A stretch of 64,000 nt of DNA from an uncultured Faecalibacterium sp. (GTDB lineage Bacteria > Bacillota > Clostridia > Oscillospirales > Ruminococcaceae), in assembly GCA_944385995.1 (NCBI GenBank), contig CALWZL010000002.1, positions 62,001 through 126,000 on the forward strand, given 5' to 3'. Position 1 is the first letter of the stretch; the number at the start of each line of letters is the position of its first letter. The position numbers were made by a program, and so were the translations under genes. Positions 15,707 to 24,799 of this stretch are shown piece by piece. The notes beneath the pieces were generated by a model that saw nothing but the letters and a program-made list of their open reading frames with translations, was not told the origin of the DNA and did no database searches.

Positions 15707-15739
15707 AAAAATCCCCCCGTCCCGAAAGGGGACAGGGGG
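15707..15739 (-). terminator. terminator after nahK
   Basis: On the minus strand CCCCCTGTCCCC, loop TTTC, GGGACGGGGGG, then ATTTTT. It separates nahK from the csoR promoter. Confidence 0.8.
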
Positions 15740-15777
15740 TCAGGTTTTGTTCTTCCTTTATTATATAAGAAGGGGAA

Positions 15778-16878
15778 TCAGACCTGGAGGGCAATCCGGG
15801 TCATGGCGTCGAATTCCTTCTCCATCCCCTGGACCAGGGTGAACTGGGTCCGGGCGCGGTCCAGGTTCTGGGCGGGACGGCTGATCTTGAAGTAGTGGTC
15901 CCCCTCCAGGTAGTCGGTGAGGAACCGGATGCCGCACTCCAGGGTCATCAGCTTGGCGCCCCAGGGCAGGCTCTTGCGCTCGGACTCGGTCATGGCGCTG
16001 CCGGCGGCCGACAGATACCCCTTGGCAAAGACCTCGTACAGGTGGAGGCTGAAGTGGACCTTGGTCTGGTCCGGCTCATCCTCGGCGCAGTCGTTGGCGC
16101 CGAACCGGATGGAGTCGCCGAAATCATAGGCCGACAGCCCCGGCATGACGGTGTCCAGGTCGATGACACAGATGCCCTTGCCGGTTTTCTCGTCGATCAG
16201 GACGTTGTTGAGCTTGGTGTCGTTGTGGGTGACCCGCAGGGGCAGCACGCCGGCGGCCAGCTGGTCCACCAGGGTGTGACAGTCGGCCTCATGGGCCCGG
16301 ATAAAGGCAATCTCGGGGGCGATGTCCTTGGCACGGCCCATGACATCGGCGGCCAGCGCCTTTTCAAAGTTGGCGTAGCGGTTGGGGGTGTCGTGGAACC
16401 GGACGATGGTCTCGTGAAGGGTGGCCGCCGGATAGCCTGCCAGCTGGTTCTGGAAGTTGCCGAAGGTCTCGGCCACCGTGTAAAAATCCTGCTCGTTTTC
16501 TACTTTTTGTAGACAGACCGTCCCCTCCACAAAGATGTAGGCCCGCCATGCGCCCCCCTCGGGGTCGGTATAGTAGGGCTTGCCGTCCCGGGTGGGGATG
16601 ACATTCAGGGTCTCCCGGACGGGGTCGCCGCCCCGGGCCAGAATCTGCTGGCGCAGGTAGCGGGTGACGCCGCAGATGTTTTCCATCAGGCCGGCCGGGT
16701 CGGTGAAGGTGTCGGTGTTGATCCGCTGCAAAATAAAGCGCTTGCTTTGGTCCGCAGCCCAGACCGCAAAGGTGTCGTTGATGTGGCCCGCACCGTACCG
16801 CTCGATGGAGCCGATGACGCAGTCAAAGGCGAAGGCGTCGGCGGCCTGGTGCAGCAGAGCTTCTGTGATGGGTTTCAT
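15778..16878 (-). CDS. nahK: N-acetylhexosamine 1-kinase
   Basis: 366 residues of the aminoglycoside phosphotransferase-like kinase fold. Resembles NahK/LnpB of Bifidobacterium longum along its whole length: IERYGAGHINDTF, RFILQRINTDTF, HDTPNRYANFEKALAAD, the catalytic loop LRVTHNDTKLNNVLID, the metal-binding VIDLDTVMPG, FGDSIRFGAND and ECGIRFLTDYLEGDHYF. It phosphorylates GlcNAc or GalNAc at C1, the step after phosphorolysis of lacto-N-biose or galacto-N-biose. It lies 24 bases after the AraC regulator and diverges from the transporter and phosphorylase genes, so the two arms form one pathway. Confidence 0.93.
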   Translation of the reverse strand: MKPITEALLHQAADAFAFDCVIGSIERYGAGHINDTFAVWAADQSKRFILQRINTDTFTDPAGLMENICGVTRYLRQQILARGGDPVRETLNVIPTRDGKPYYTDPEGGAWRAYIFVEGTVCLQKVENEQDFYTVAETFGNFQNQLAGYPAATLHETIVRFHDTPNRYANFEKALAADVMGRAKDIAPEIAFIRAHEADCHTLVDQLAAGVLPLRVTHNDTKLNNVLIDEKTGKGICVIDLDTVMPGLSAYDFGDSIRFGANDCAEDEPDQTKVHFSLHLYEVFAKGYLSAAGSAMTESERKSLPWGAKLMTLECGIRFLTDYLEGDHYFKISRPAQNLDRARTQFTLVQGMEKEFDAMTRIALQV

Positions 16879-16902
16879 AATGGTATTCCTCCGTTTGTAT
16901 GC

Positions 16903-17766
16903 TCAGCGCCGTTTGGCCGGCGCGGGACGCTGTCCCTGCCGCACCTGGCGGCGGTACTCATTGGGGCTGATGCCCTCTGCCTTGCGAAAACACTGGGAAA
17001 AATAGCTGGGGGACGAAAACCCCAGAAGTTCGCTGACCTGGGCCAGGGTGTGGTTGGTGTTGCCCAGCAGGTACTTGCTCTCCTCAATCCGGCGCCGGCT
17101 CAAATAGGTAATGGGGGAGATGCCGTATTCCTTCTGGAAGGTGTGGGCCAGATAAAACTTGTTGATATGGGCCAGGGCTGCCAGCTTGTCCAGGGTCAGA
17201 TTTTCCTTGTAGTTGGCGTCGATGTACCGCTTGATCTCGGCGCATTCCCGGTTGTCGGTCCGGGCGGCGGATTTCTGGAGCTGGAGAGAAAGGGTGCTGC
17301 TGCGGACCAGCCAGATCAACAGCACTTCCAGAAGGTCCTGACAGACCGTCTCATAGCCGTCCAGACTGTGGTCGGCCTCGGCCAGCAGCATGTGGAGCAG
17401 GGTGCACAGCCGGTCCCGCTGTTCCTTGCAGTTCAGGATGGCGTAAGGGGAATCGGCCTTGCCAAACAGCACCTCGATGCCCGAAATCCCCAGCACCACA
17501 TATTCCAGGGGGGAGGCGTTGAGACTCAGCTCGGTGTGTTCCACCTGGGGATTGACGATCACCAGGTCGTCGGGGTGGACCGGGTAGAGCTGGCCGCTGA
17601 TGTAGAACTGTCCCTCGCCGCTCAGGCAGTAGAACAGTTCGGTACAGGAGTGGGTGTGGGCCGTGCTGTTCCAGTCGCCGCCGAAACGGCTCTTGCTGAT
17701 GTACAGCAGCCGGAATGCCTCCCGCGGCGCGGGGGCGTGGCTGATGTCGAAGCGGTCGGTACTCAT
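16903..17766 (-). CDS. AraC-family regulator of the N-biose locus
   Basis: 287 residues. An N-terminal cupin-like sensor (about 25-110; AHTHSCTELFYCLSGEGQFYISG, PDDLVIVNPQVEHTE) is followed by two helix-turn-helix motifs at the C-terminus (LTLDKLAALAHINKFYLAHTFQKEYG and LAQVSELLGFSSPSYFSQCFRKAEGISPNEYR). The start MSTDRFDIS at 17766 has AAGGAGG upstream; the frame to 17805 is not needed. It shares an operon with nahK and diverges from the ABC transporter, so it most likely activates both arms in response to a disaccharide. Confidence 0.88.
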   Translation of the reverse strand: MSTDRFDISHAPAPREAFRLLYISKSRFGGDWNSTAHTHSCTELFYCLSGEGQFYISGQLYPVHPDDLVIVNPQVEHTELSLNASPLEYVVLGISGIEVLFGKADSPYAILNCKEQRDRLCTLLHMLLAEADHSLDGYETVCQDLLEVLLIWLVRSSTLSLQLQKSAARTDNRECAEIKRYIDANYKENLTLDKLAALAHINKFYLAHTFQKEYGISPITYLSRRRIEESKYLLGNTNHTLAQVSELLGFSSPSYFSQCFRKAEGISPNEYRRQVRQGQRPAPAKRR

Positions 17767-17881
17767 CGAAAACCTCCTTGGGAGACCTGCTAAAACGATG
17801 CGCAATATATATAAAAGTTAGAACAAGATTTTGAAATACAGAACCGGCGGCCCCGGGGAGGGCGTCCCGGAATTTGGTTTT

Positions 17882-17910
17882 ATTATAGAGAATCCTGCGG
17901 GATTTTGCAA
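17882..17910 (-). promoter_or_regulatory. promoter of araC-nahK
   Basis: On the minus strand TTGCAA (complement of 17905-17910), 17-base spacer, TATAAT (complement of 17882-17887), about 115 bases before the araC start. Confidence 0.75.
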
Positions 17911-17972
17911 GGGCCAATTTCGGGCGGTGTGTGCAGAGGATTTCCCTTGGACTGTCATTTTTTTGTAAATAT

Positions 17973-18084
17973 TTGCTTATAATAAGCAATATGTACAAAG
18001 TTGTTTGAAAATGCGCAGCAGATTGACTGCGGAGTTTTTACTAAAAGCAAGATATCTAAAAAACGCGGCAAGAAAGCGCTTGTG
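17973..18084 (+). promoter_or_regulatory. divergent control region of the transporter operon
   Basis: The 427-base gap 17767-18193 has no gene. TTGCTTA-TAA-TAAGCAA (17973-17989) is a palindrome that overlaps a -10 box TATAAT (17978-17983) facing the binding-protein gene. No good -35 is seen, as expected for an activator-dependent promoter. AGAAAGCGCTTGTG at 18071-18084 resembles a CcpA cre site but is imperfect. Confidence 0.5.
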
Positions 18085-18193
18085 GACAAAGGCAAAATCA
18101 TCTATATTGGGTTCAGAGAAAGGGCGTCCGGCCGGACCTGTGCAGCCGCCCGCCCTGCAACGGACAGGAGATTCCATGTTGGAGGATTGACTT

Positions 18194-19558
18194 ATGAAAC
18201 GCATTTCTCGTCGCAACTTTATCAAGATCGTGGGCGCTGGTGCAGCTGCCCTGGGCCTGGCCGCCTGCGGCGGCAGCACTTCCAGCTCCACCGCAGCATC
18301 CGGCGCCGCTTCCTCCGGTGCAGCTGCCTCCACCGAGAGCATCAAGGTGGCCGCCATTGAGACCGCCTACGGCTCCGAGATGTGGCAGAAGGTGGCCGAC
18401 GCCTTCACCGAGCAGACCGGCATCGCTGTCGAGCTGACCACCGACAAGAACCTGGAGGATGTCATCGGACCCTCGATGCAGGGCGGCGACTACCCCGACG
18501 TGATCCACCTGGCCACCGGCCGCGAGGCCGCCCTGACCGAGCAGTTCATCAAGGGCAACCTGATCGCCGACATCACCGACGTGCTGAGCATGACCGTTCC
18601 CGGCGAGACCGCCAAGGTCAGCGACAAGATCGCCGGCGGCTTCACCGACACCAGCCTCACCAACCCCTATGGCGACGGCAAGACCTACCTGGCCCCCATG
18701 TTCTACAGCCCCTGCGGCCTGTTCTACAATGCCGGCTTCCTGGCAGAGAACGGCTGGGAAGTGCCCCAGACCTGGGACGAGATGTGGACCTTGGGCGACG
18801 CAGCCCTGGCCGCCGGCACCTACCTGTTTACTTATCCCACCACCGGCTACTTTGACGCCTTCTTCTATGCCCTGATGTACGCAGCCGGCGGCCCCGAGTT
18901 CTTCGACAAGGCCACCCACTACGAGGAAGGCATCTGGGATACCCCCGAGGCACAGACCTGCTTCGACATCGTCACCAAGCTGGCCACCTACACCAACCCC
19001 ATCACCCCCGCCCAGGCCAACGACCAGGATTTCACCCAGAACCAGCAGCTGGTGCTGGACAACAAGGCCCTGTTCATGCCCAACGGCACCTGGATTGTGG
19101 GCGAGATGGCCGAGGCACCTCGCGCCGAGGGCTTCGAGTGGGGCATGACCGCCCTGCCCGCTGTCTCCGAGGGCGGCGACCGCTACAGCTACACCTGGTT
19201 TGAGCAGGCCTGGATTCCCGCCGGCGCTGAGCACATCGACGCCGCCAAGCAGTTTGTGGCCTTCCTGTACAGCGATGTGGCCTGCGAGCTGTTCGCTGAG
19301 TCGGGCGCCATCCAGCCCGTCCTGGGCATCGCCGACACCCTGGAGGGCGACAACAAGCTGTTCTACTCCATCTACGACAACGGCGCCAAGGCAGCCATGG
19401 GCAACTTTGCTTCCTTCACTGCCATTCCCGGCATCGAGGTCCGCACCGTCTTCTTTGATCCCGTCAACTCCCTGGTCTCGGGCACCATCACCGAGCAGGA
19501 TTGGATCGACGGCATCAAGTCGGCCAGCGACCAGATGCGGGCCAACCTGATTGAGTGA
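18194..19558 (+). CDS. sugar ABC transporter substrate-binding lipoprotein (N-biose type)
   Basis: 454 residues. A lipoprotein signal with twin-arginine-like start (MKRISRRNFIKIVGAG) and lipobox LAAC leads to a Ser/Ala linker and an extracellular solute-binding family 1 domain. Typical segments include EQTGIAVELT, YPDVIHLATG, APMFYSPCGLFYNAGFLAENGWEVPQTWDEM and SEGGDRYSYTWFEQAWIPAGAEH. With two permeases and the GH112 phosphorylase downstream, the ligand is most likely lacto-N-biose or galacto-N-biose. No ATPase gene is present, so a shared MsmK/UgpC-type ATPase elsewhere is expected. Ribosome site GGAGG. Confidence 0.88.
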   Translation: MKRISRRNFIKIVGAGAAALGLAACGGSTSSSTAASGAASSGAAASTESIKVAAIETAYGSEMWQKVADAFTEQTGIAVELTTDKNLEDVIGPSMQGGDYPDVIHLATGREAALTEQFIKGNLIADITDVLSMTVPGETAKVSDKIAGGFTDTSLTNPYGDGKTYLAPMFYSPCGLFYNAGFLAENGWEVPQTWDEMWTLGDAALAAGTYLFTYPTTGYFDAFFYALMYAAGGPEFFDKATHYEEGIWDTPEAQTCFDIVTKLATYTNPITPAQANDQDFTQNQQLVLDNKALFMPNGTWIVGEMAEAPRAEGFEWGMTALPAVSEGGDRYSYTWFEQAWIPAGAEHIDAAKQFVAFLYSDVACELFAESGAIQPVLGIADTLEGDNKLFYSIYDNGAKAAMGNFASFTAIPGIEVRTVFFDPVNSLVSGTITEQDWIDGIKSASDQMRANLIE

Positions 19559-19585
19559 TTGGTTTCATTCCAGTAAGCCCTGCCC

Positions 19586-19615
19586 AGCGGGGGCGGTTAA
19601 ACCGCCTCCGCTTTT
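19586..19615 (+). terminator. intra-operon hairpin after the binding-protein gene
   Basis: AGCGGGGGCGGTT pairs with AACCGCCTCCGCTTTT. It sits between the binding-protein and permease genes, where partial termination or 3' protection usually raises binding-protein yield. Confidence 0.7.
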
Positions 19616-19639
19616 GATTTGAAAGGAGCGGTTTCCTTT

Positions 19640-20524
19640 ATGAAGTCCAACAAGCGCCGCAGCCGCTTTCTGGTGCTGTGCGTCGCCCCGGCGACGATCC
19701 TCTTCTTTATCTTCATGATCCTGCCCACCCTGAACGTGTTTCGGATGTCGCTGTATGAGCGCGGGGCTTACTCTCCCAATGAGACCTTCGTGGGGCTGAA
19801 AAACTTCCAGCAGCTGATCCACGATACCCAGTTCATCCGTTCCATGCAGAATATGATTCTGCTGGTGGTGGTGGTCACCATCATCACCTTCGCCTTTGCC
19901 CTGGTCTTTGCCGCCATCCTGACCCGGGAAAAAATCAAGGGCCAGAACTTCTTCCGGGTGGTGTTCTACATCCCCAATATCCTGTCGGTGGTCGTCATCT
20001 CGGGTATCTTCTCGGCCATCTACAAGCCCGAAAACGGCATGCTCAACAGCATCATCGGCCTGTTCCGGGACATGACCAACCCCATCCTCTGGAAGGGCGA
20101 GAGTCTGGTGATTCCCTCTCTCATCATCGCCATGGTCTGGCAGGCGGTGGGCTACTACATGGTCATGTACATGGCCTCCATGTCCTCGGTGCCGGCCAGC
20201 CTGTATGAGAGCGCCAACCTGGACGGCGCCGGCCGGCTGACCCAGTTCTTCCAGATCACCATCCCCCTGATCTGGACCAACATCCGCACCACCCTGACCT
20301 TCTTCATCATTTCCACCATCAACATGGCCTTCCTGTTTGTCACCGCCATGACCAGCGGCGGCCCCAACGGCGCGTCGGATGTGGCCCTGAACTACATGTA
20401 CAGCCAGAAAAACGCCGGCCTGTACGGCTACAGCATGGCCATCGGCGTGGTGATCTTCCTGTTTTCGTTTGCGCTGTCCGCCTGCGTCAACAAGGCCACC
20501 AGCCGTGAGCCCCTGGAATTTTAA
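19640..20524 (+). CDS. sugar ABC transporter permease (MalF/UgpA type)
   Basis: 294 residues, six membrane helices. The inner-membrane EAA loop reads YESANLDGAGRLTQFFQITIPLI, where the ATPase docks. Begins MKSNKRRSRFLVLC at 19640 with AAAGGAG upstream. Second gene of the N-biose uptake operon, pairing with the next permease. Confidence 0.92.
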   Translation: MKSNKRRSRFLVLCVAPATILFFIFMILPTLNVFRMSLYERGAYSPNETFVGLKNFQQLIHDTQFIRSMQNMILLVVVVTIITFAFALVFAAILTREKIKGQNFFRVVFYIPNILSVVVISGIFSAIYKPENGMLNSIIGLFRDMTNPILWKGESLVIPSLIIAMVWQAVGYYMVMYMASMSSVPASLYESANLDGAGRLTQFFQITIPLIWTNIRTTLTFFIISTINMAFLFVTAMTSGGPNGASDVALNYMYSQKNAGLYGYSMAIGVVIFLFSFALSACVNKATSREPLEF

Positions 20525-20538
20525 GGAGAGGAACCAGT

Positions 20539-21438
20539 ATGGAACACACACAGGAACAAAAAGCCCCCCGCTCGGCGGAGGGACTGTACAAATTCTTCAT
20601 CTACTTTGTCCTGATCCTGCTGGCCGTGACCATCATCGTGCCGGTGGCCTGGGTCTTTATGGCCTCCATCAAGCAGAATTCGGAATTTTACGGCAACCCC
20701 TGGGCCCTGCCCGCCGGGTTCTACTGGCAGAACTTTGTGGACGCCTGGAACGGCGCCAAGATGGGCCAGTACATGCTCAACTCGGTGATGGTCACCGCCC
20801 TGGCCCTGGTGCTTTTGCTGGTGATCGCCCTGCCGGCGGCCTACTGCCTGTCCCGGTTTAAGTTCCGGGGCGGCAAGCTGCTGAACACCCTGTTCATGGC
20901 GGGCCTGTTCATCAACGTCAACTACATCGTGGTCCCCATCTTCCTGATGCTGCGGGACGGCGACACCTGGCTGAAAAACGTGCTGGGCTCCGGCTTCCTT
21001 CTGAACAACCTGGTGGTGCTGGCGGTGGTGTATGCCTCCACCGCTCTGCCCTTCACCATCTATCTGCTGTCGGGCTATTTCGCCACCCTGCCCCACGACT
21101 TTGAGGAGGCCGCCTACATCGACGGCGCGGGGTACTTTGCCGCCATGGTCAAGATCATCTTCCCCATGGCCAAGCCCTCCATCATCACCATCATCCTGTT
21201 CAACTTCCTCTCGTTCTGGAACGAGTACATCATCTCGATGACCCTGATGAGTTCCACCAGCGCGCCCCGGACCCTGCCGGTGGGCCTGCTGAACCTGATG
21301 CAGGCCCAGCAGAGCGCGGCCCAGTACGGCACCATGTACGCCGGTCTGGTGCTGGTGATGCTGCCCACCCTGATCCTCTATATCTGTGTGCAGAAGCAGC
21401 TGACCCAGGGCATGACGGTGGGCGGCCTGAAGGGCTAA
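20539..21438 (+). CDS. sugar ABC transporter permease (MalG/UgpE type)
   Basis: 299 residues, six membrane helices, with the EAA loop DFEEAAYIDGAGYFAAMVKIIFPMAKPSI. The short N-terminal tail is cytoplasmic. Starts 14 bases after the first permease, with AGGAGAGG as ribosome site. Together they form the membrane channel for the putative lacto-/galacto-N-biose importer. Confidence 0.92.
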   Translation: MEHTQEQKAPRSAEGLYKFFIYFVLILLAVTIIVPVAWVFMASIKQNSEFYGNPWALPAGFYWQNFVDAWNGAKMGQYMLNSVMVTALALVLLLVIALPAAYCLSRFKFRGGKLLNTLFMAGLFINVNYIVVPIFLMLRDGDTWLKNVLGSGFLLNNLVVLAVVYASTALPFTIYLLSGYFATLPHDFEEAAYIDGAGYFAAMVKIIFPMAKPSIITIILFNFLSFWNEYIISMTLMSSTSAPRTLPVGLLNLMQAQQSAAQYGTMYAGLVLVMLPTLILYICVQKQLTQGMTVGGLKG

Positions 21439-21451
21439 AGGAGGAGACATC

Positions 21452-21643
21452 ATGGAATTTTGGAAAGAACATCCCGTCCTGCGCATCGTCCTGATGGCGG
21501 TGCTGTTTGTCCTGGCAATGGTGCTGGTGGTGAAAGGCTGGCAGATGACAGGGCAGCTGGCGGGCCTGGGCGTGATGGTGCTGGGCGTCGCGCTGCTTCT
21601 GGTGGTCCTGGCAATCTACAACCGGCCCTTCCAGGACCGGTGA
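21452..21643 (+). CDS. small two-helix membrane protein (DUF6903-like)
   Basis: 63 residues. Two membrane helices (about 10-28 and 36-55) are separated by GWQMTGQLAGLG. The pattern of G-W-x-M-T-G-Q-L-A-G-L-G-x-M resembles the small DUF6903 family, recalled rather than searched. It has an AAGGAGG ribosome site, 13 bases after the permease, and precedes the phosphorylase in the operon. It may be an accessory subunit of the importer. Confidence 0.7.
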   Translation: MEFWKEHPVLRIVLMAVLFVLAMVLVVKGWQMTGQLAGLGVMVLGVALLLVVLAIYNRPFQDR

Positions 21644-21682
21644 TCCCCACGGGAAATACGGAAAAGGAAAAAGGAGCAAACC

Positions 21683-23848
21683 ATGAACGACACCCACAAG
21701 AAAGGCCGCGTAACCATCCCCACCGATCTGGATGTAGTGCCCGAAACCCTGGAAATCCTGGACAAGTGGGGAGCAGACGCCATCCGTGACTGCGACGGCA
21801 CCGACTTCCCCCAGCAGCTGCGGGACGCCGACGCCAAGATCTACTCCACCTACTACACCACCCGCAAGGACAACGCCTGGGCCAAAGCCAACCCCGACGA
21901 GATCCAGCAGTGCTACATTATGACCGGCTTTTACACCGCTCCCGGCGACACCGTCACCATCCCCCTGATGAAGGGGATCAGCCCCGAGCTGATGGAGGTA
22001 AACACTCGGGACGACATCACCCGCTGGTGGGAAGTGATGGACCGGACCACCGGCCAGCCGGTGCCCCCCAGCCAGTGGAGCTATGCCGACGGCTGCGTGA
22101 CGGTCCAGGCGGTGCCCTTCCACGAGTACACCGTCAGCTTTTTGGCCTATCTGATCTGGGACCCCGTCCACATGTACAACGCCACCACCAACGGCTGGAC
22201 CAACTTTGAACACCAGATCACCTTCGATGTCCGCCAGCCCAAGACCCACAAGTATTCGATGGAGCGGCTGCGCAAGTTCATCCAGGAGCACCCCTACGTC
22301 AACGTCATCCGGTACACCACCTTCTTCCATCAGTTCACCCTCATCTTCGACGAGCTGAAGCGGGAGAAGTATGTGGACTGGTACGGCTACTCCGCCTCGG
22401 TCAGCCCCTACATTCTGGAGCAGTTCGAGCGGGAAGTGGGCTACAAGTTCCGCCCCGAGTACATCATCGACCAGGGCTACTACAACAACCAGTACCGGGT
22501 TCCCAGCAAGGAGTACCGGGACTTCCAGGCCTTCCAGCGCCGGGAAGTGGCCAAGCTGGCCAAGGAGATGGTGGACATCACCCACGAGTGCGGCTGTGAG
22601 GCCATGATGTTCCTGGGGGACCACTGGATCGGCACCGAGCCCTTTATGCCCGAGTTCAAGACCATCGGCCTGGACGCCGTGGTGGGCAGCGTGGGCAACG
22701 GCTCCACCCTGCGGCTGATCTCGGACATCGAGGGCGTCAAGTACACCGAGGGCCGGTTCCTGCCCTATTTCTTCCCCGACACCTTCCACGAGGGCGGGGA
22801 CCCGGTGCGGGAGGCCAAGGAAAACTGGGTCACCGCCCGGCGGGCCATCCTCCGCAAGCCAATTGACCGGATTGGCTACGGCGGCTACCTGAAGCTGGCC
22901 CTCCAGTTCCCCGAATTCATCGACTATGTCCAGAGCGTCTGTGAGGAGTTCCGGGAACTGTACGACAACATCAAGGGCACCACCCCCTATTGCGTCAAGC
23001 GGGTGGCGGTGCTGAACTGCTGGGGCAAGATGCGGGCCTGGGGCTGCCACATGGTCCACCACGCCCTCTACTACAAGCAGAACTACAGTTACGCCGGCGT
23101 CATCGAGGCCCTGAGCGGCGCCCCCTTCGATGTCCAGTTCATCAGCTTCGATGACATCAAGGCCGACCCCCATCTGCTGGAAGGCATCGATGTCCTCATC
23201 AATGTGGGCGACGCCGACACCGCCCACACCGGCGGCCGCTGGTGGGAGGATGCCGGCATTGCCGCCGCAGTCAAACAGTTTGTCTGGAACGGCGGCGGTC
23301 TGATCGGCGTGGGCGAGCCCTCCGGCCACCAGTACCAGGGCCGGTTCCTCCAGCTGGCCGGCGTCCTGGGCGTCGAGAAGGAGACCGGCTTCACCCTCAA
23401 CTATGACAAGTACAACTGGGAGGAGCACCGGGACCACTTCATCCTGGCCGACTGCCCCGACCACGAGATGGATTTCGGCGAGGGCAAAAAGAGCATTTAC
23501 GCCCTGGAGGGGACCCAGGTCCTGATCCAGCGGGACAAGGAAGTCCAGATGGCCGCCCACGACTTCGGCCAGGGCCGCGCCGTCTACATCAGCGGCCTGC
23601 CCTACAGCTTTGTCAACAGCCGCGCCCTCTACCGCGCCATCCTCTGGAGCGCCCACAGCGAGGAAGAGCTCCACACCTGGTTCAGCTCCAACTGCAATGT
23701 GGAGGTCCACGCCTATGTGGCCAACCACAAATATTGCGTGGTCAACAACACCTATGAGCCCCAGGACACCACCGTCTATACCACCGGCGGCCAGTCGTTC
23801 GACCTCCACCTGGAGGCCAACGAAATCAAGTGGTACGAAATCCACTGA
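21683..23848 (+). CDS. lnpA: 1,3-beta-galactosyl-N-acetylhexosamine phosphorylase (GH112)
   Basis: 721 residues, full-length GH112. Splits lacto-N-biose and galacto-N-biose with phosphate to galactose 1-phosphate and GlcNAc or GalNAc inside the cell. Strong family segments: WGADAIRDCDGT near the start, HEYTVSFLAYLIWDPVHMYN, IRYTTFFHQFTLIFDE, the catalytic acid in MFLGDHWIGTEPF (Asp313), KYTEGRFLPYFFPDTFHEGGDPV, LNCWGKMRAW, VGEPSGHQYQGRFLQLA and the C-terminal RAVYISGLPYSFVNSR. Products feed nahK, transcribed divergently. No signal peptide. The genes for the later epimerase and uridylyltransferase steps are not in the window. Confidence 0.96.
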   Translation: MNDTHKKGRVTIPTDLDVVPETLEILDKWGADAIRDCDGTDFPQQLRDADAKIYSTYYTTRKDNAWAKANPDEIQQCYIMTGFYTAPGDTVTIPLMKGISPELMEVNTRDDITRWWEVMDRTTGQPVPPSQWSYADGCVTVQAVPFHEYTVSFLAYLIWDPVHMYNATTNGWTNFEHQITFDVRQPKTHKYSMERLRKFIQEHPYVNVIRYTTFFHQFTLIFDELKREKYVDWYGYSASVSPYILEQFEREVGYKFRPEYIIDQGYYNNQYRVPSKEYRDFQAFQRREVAKLAKEMVDITHECGCEAMMFLGDHWIGTEPFMPEFKTIGLDAVVGSVGNGSTLRLISDIEGVKYTEGRFLPYFFPDTFHEGGDPVREAKENWVTARRAILRKPIDRIGYGGYLKLALQFPEFIDYVQSVCEEFRELYDNIKGTTPYCVKRVAVLNCWGKMRAWGCHMVHHALYYKQNYSYAGVIEALSGAPFDVQFISFDDIKADPHLLEGIDVLINVGDADTAHTGGRWWEDAGIAAAVKQFVWNGGGLIGVGEPSGHQYQGRFLQLAGVLGVEKETGFTLNYDKYNWEEHRDHFILADCPDHEMDFGEGKKSIYALEGTQVLIQRDKEVQMAAHDFGQGRAVYISGLPYSFVNSRALYRAILWSAHSEEELHTWFSSNCNVEVHAYVANHKYCVVNNTYEPQDTTVYTTGGQSFDLHLEANEIKWYEIH

Positions 23849-23866
23849 TTCCCCGTCCAAACAAGC

Positions 23867-23909
23867 AAAAGCCCGCGGTTTTTCCGAACAGGAAAGCCGC
23901 GGGCTTTTT
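23867..23909. terminator. bidirectional terminator between lnpA and the second araC
   Basis: AAAAGCCCGCGG...CCGCGGGCTTTTT, with A/T runs on both sides, serves the convergent genes. Confidence 0.88.
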
Positions 23910-23914
23910 GGCTG

Positions 23915-24799
23915 TTACCGCCGGATGGCGGCCCGGAACTGGGACCGGTATTCCATGGGAGTAATGCCGTACATCTTGTGGAAGGTCTTGAGGAAGCTGC
24001 TGTAATCCGAAAAGCCGCTCTCGGTGCAGGCGGTGAGAATCCGCTTGCCGTCGGCGATGGCCTGCCGGCAATGCTGCATCCGCAGCTCGGTGAGATAGTC
24101 GTGGATGCTCTGCATGGTGTATTCCTTGAAGATTCGGGACAGGTGTTCCCGGCTGACGTAGGCGTATTGGGCCAGCTTGGTGACGTTGAGGTCGGGGTCC
24201 CGGTAGTGTTCCTGGATGTAGTTGGTCACCGAGGCCACCAGGGTGTTGGTGGAAGTGGGCTTGCCCAGGCCGTCCTCCCGGATGATCTGCCGGATGGTCA
24301 GCGCCAGCTCCCCCAAAAGAAAGCGGTACATCAGTTCCCGGTCGGTGTCGCTGGGAATGGTCACCGAGGCGGCCGCCCGCTCGATGAGGGCCCGGACTCC
24401 CCACTTGTAGCCGGCATCCTCGTGGAAAATCAACAGCCGGTCGGGGATGGTACAGCCGCTGTTCAGCAGCCCGCTGACCAGGAGGGTCTGCCGCCAAAAG
24501 GCGTCGTCGATCTGGATGATGAGGCGGTCATAGGTGTCATAATAGCCGGTGTGGACCACCCCCGGCGGAATCAGCATCAGTTCGCCGGGGTTCAGCTCGT
24601 ACTGGCTGCCGTCTACATAATACCGGGCCTTGCCGCTGACCATATAGATGTATTCGTGATAGGGGTGGAAGTGGGTCACCGACTGGTGGACCCGGCGGTT
24701 GGAATACCAGCCCACCACCACTTTGTCCAGAGGCAGGCGCCGGTTGGCCTCCTCCGGGGTGATGTTCTGGTCTGGATAGGGCGTGACGAACGGCCGCAT
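23915..24799 (-). CDS. AraC-family regulator, second copy at the N-biose locus
   Basis: 294 residues. A cupin sensor (THFHPYHEYIYMVSGKARYYVDG, GELMLIPPGVVHTGYYD) is followed by two helix-turn-helix motifs (LNVTKLAQYAYVSREHLSRIFKEYT and ILTACTESGFSDYSSFLKTFHKMYGITPMEYR). The start MRPFVTPYPDQ at 24799 has GGAGGG six bases upstream. It converges on lnpA and its target is unclear; it may act on the N-biose operon or on the next gene cluster. A TATACT box lies about 40 bases upstream. Confidence 0.87.
   Translation of the reverse strand: MRPFVTPYPDQNITPEEANRRLPLDKVVVGWYSNRRVHQSVTHFHPYHEYIYMVSGKARYYVDGSQYELNPGELMLIPPGVVHTGYYDTYDRLIIQIDDAFWRQTLLVSGLLNSGCTIPDRLLIFHEDAGYKWGVRALIERAAASVTIPSDTDRELMYRFLLGELALTIRQIIREDGLGKPTSTNTLVASVTNYIQEHYRDPDLNVTKLAQYAYVSREHLSRIFKEYTMQSIHDYLTELRMQHCRQAIADGKRILTACTESGFSDYSSFLKTFHKMYGITPMEYRSQFRAAIRR

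Noticed and set aside
18071..18084. CcpA cre site as a firm regulatory call
   Set aside because: AGAAAGCGCTTGTG deviates at both ends from the consensus; kept only as a weak candidate within the control-region entry.
21230..23860. 876-residue minus-strand frame
   Set aside because: Antisense to lnpA; codon-position GC bias makes long open shadows in this genome.
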